From: JAKPCT01 sp029553165 | GTDB lineage: Bacteria > Bacillota > UBA4882 > UBA8346 | Direction of reading: 5' to 3' | Length of the DNA: 64,000 nucleotides | NCBI GenBank assembly: GCA_035359995.1 | Contig: DAORZT010000005.1 | Span: forward strand, 1 to 64,000 | Part shown: positions 63,232 through 64,000 of the stretch, one piece after another | Numbering within the stretch: position 1 is the stretch's first letter | How the letters are laid out: the number at the start of each line of letters is the position of its first letter | Notes under the pieces: generated by a model | Databases searched by the model: none | Seen by the model: the letters and a program-made list of their open reading frames with translations, nothing else | Told to the model about the DNA's origin: nothing | Translations under genes and position numbers: made by a program

Positions 63232-64000
63232 TCATAGTTGCAAATTTGGATTAGCAGTCAGGTCATAACCCGTCGCTCCGTCTTTTTGATAGCGAAAATA
63301 GCCCGCTGCCGCAATCATTGCCGCATTATCGGTGCAAAGTCGAATGTCGGGATAATAAAAAGCAATCCCCAATTCATCACATCTCATTCTACATTGTTCC
63401 CGCAGATAAGAATTGGCCGCCACTCCTCCGGAGAGTAAAATTGCGTTTACTCGGTATTCCTTAGCAGCCCGGAACAGTTTATCAATTAACTGGCCAACCA
63501 GATTGATCTGAAATCCGGCAGCAATTTCAGGCACGTTCAATTCCTGATTCAACTGCCGTTGCCGATGTACATAGTTAATCACTGCCGTCTTCAAGCCACT
63601 GAAAGAGAAGTTATATGAATCAGCCAAACTCCTCGCTTGGGGAAACTCAATGCCGGTAGTGATCCCACGCGCAATTTTATCAATCGGGGGACCTCCAGGG
63701 TAACCAAGTTCCAAAATTCGGGCTACCTTGTCATAAGCCTCACCGGCAGCATCATCCAGGGTCCGTCCTAACAACTGATAGCTACCCCATTCGTTAATGT
63801 ACAGCAAATCAGTGTGTCCTCCGGAGACAGTCAGACAAAGCAGCGGCGGTTTAATCGCGTCACGTTCGAGAATATTGGCATAAATATGGCCTTCAATATG
63901 ATTAACGCCAATAAAAGGAACCTTCAGACCAATGGACAAGGCTTTCGCAAATGATAAACCGACTAATAAGCTGCCAATCAAACCCGGTCCATAGGTTGCC
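63232..64000 (-). CDS. tsaD: tRNA t6A transferase TsaD (5' end beyond window)
   Basis: About 256 residues visible, starting in-frame ATYGPGLIGSLLVG at the right edge. GVNHIEGHIYAN, LTVSGGHTDLLYI, GEAYDKVARILELGYPGGP, SFSGLKTAVINY, LSGGVAANSYLRE and CTDNAAMIAAAGY are TsaD motifs. It catalyses threonylcarbamoyl transfer to A37 with TsaB and TsaE. The stop TGA is at 63232-63234. The N terminus lies outside the window. Confidence 0.97.
   Translation of the reverse strand, partial: ATYGPGLIGSLLVGLSFAKALSIGLKVPFIGVNHIEGHIYANILERDAIKPPLLCLTVSGGHTDLLYINEWGSYQLLGRTLDDAAGEAYDKVARILELGYPGGPPIDKIARGITTGIEFPQARSLADSYNFSFSGLKTAVINYVHRQRQLNQELNVPEIAAGFQINLVGQLIDKLFRAAKEYRVNAILLSGGVAANSYLREQCRMRCDELGIAFYYPDIRLCTDNAAMIAAAGYFRYQKDGATGYDLTANPNLQL

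Noticed and set aside
1..64000. CRISPR arrays, prophage, insertion sequences, rRNA genes
   Set aside because: No regularly spaced repeats, cas genes, transposase, integrase, phage structural genes or rRNA sequences were seen.

Overview
The window looks like chromosome from a low-to-moderate GC, endospore-forming Firmicute that keeps an outer membrane. The Firmicute signs are veg, splB (spore photoproduct lyase), ndoAI/ndoA-type mazEF, ynzC (DUF896), the ykuK family, rapZ-yvcK, a T-box in front of thrS, and strong Shine-Dalgarno sequences with many TTG and GTG starts. The diderm sign is flgH, flgI and flgA (L-ring, P-ring and P-ring chaperone), which monoderm Firmicutes lack. A signal-peptide-bearing, non-lipoprotein sugar-binding protein fits a periplasm. 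A Limnochordia/Hydrogenispora-like or Halanaerobiales-like lineage is my best guess; this is inference.

Layout. 0-4.2 kb: end of an unknown gene, a zinc-ribbon membrane protein, a MarR regulator with a perfect palindromic operator overlapping a CPBP membrane protease gene, tRNA-Thr, an RsmC-like methyltransferase and an unknown membrane protein. 4.3-9.1 kb: flagellar rod and ring operon flgF-flgG-flgA-flgH-flgI-flgJ (minus). 9.3-15.3 kb: nfeD, yvcK, rapZ, a PHP phosphoesterase, ddl and a SHOCT protein. 15.4-29.5 kb: carbohydrate-use region with two AraC regulators, a cupin, a GH1 beta-glucosidase, two YesM/YesN-type two-component units (one broken and inverted), a complete sugar ABC importer without ATPase, and a GH51 arabinofuranosidase; this suggests use of plant arabinose-containing glycans.

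29.7-36 kb is the accessory stretch: a glycosyltransferase, a cytosolic LacI-type sensor histidine kinase, and an unrecognised membrane-protein family in three copies (a truncated remnant plus a gene that is itself two fused copies), coupled to an FRG-domain gene. The duplicated block carries the start of the FRG gene, so the membrane gene and FRG gene were duplicated as a unit. This is the best candidate here for an undescribed system.

36-49 kb: a RecB-like nuclease/XPD-type helicase fusion, CYTH and NUDIX proteins, a lipid-type glycosyltransferase, a DUF4015 glycoside hydrolase, a FadR-type regulator, a beta-propeller protein, murB, splB, veg, a DUF458 protein, rsmA and a pseudo-receiver/degenerate GGDEF protein. 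49-64 kb: a membrane-anchored solute-binding protein, an L,D-transpeptidase, phoU, rimI-tsaB-tsaE, a class I amidotransferase, mazEF, thiN, rplM-rpsI, a CBS-ACT protein, thrS with its T-box, a 2H-type protein, a SWIM-domain protein, and tsaD running off the right end. Three perfect DnaA boxes plus one near-match lie directly downstream of tsaD.
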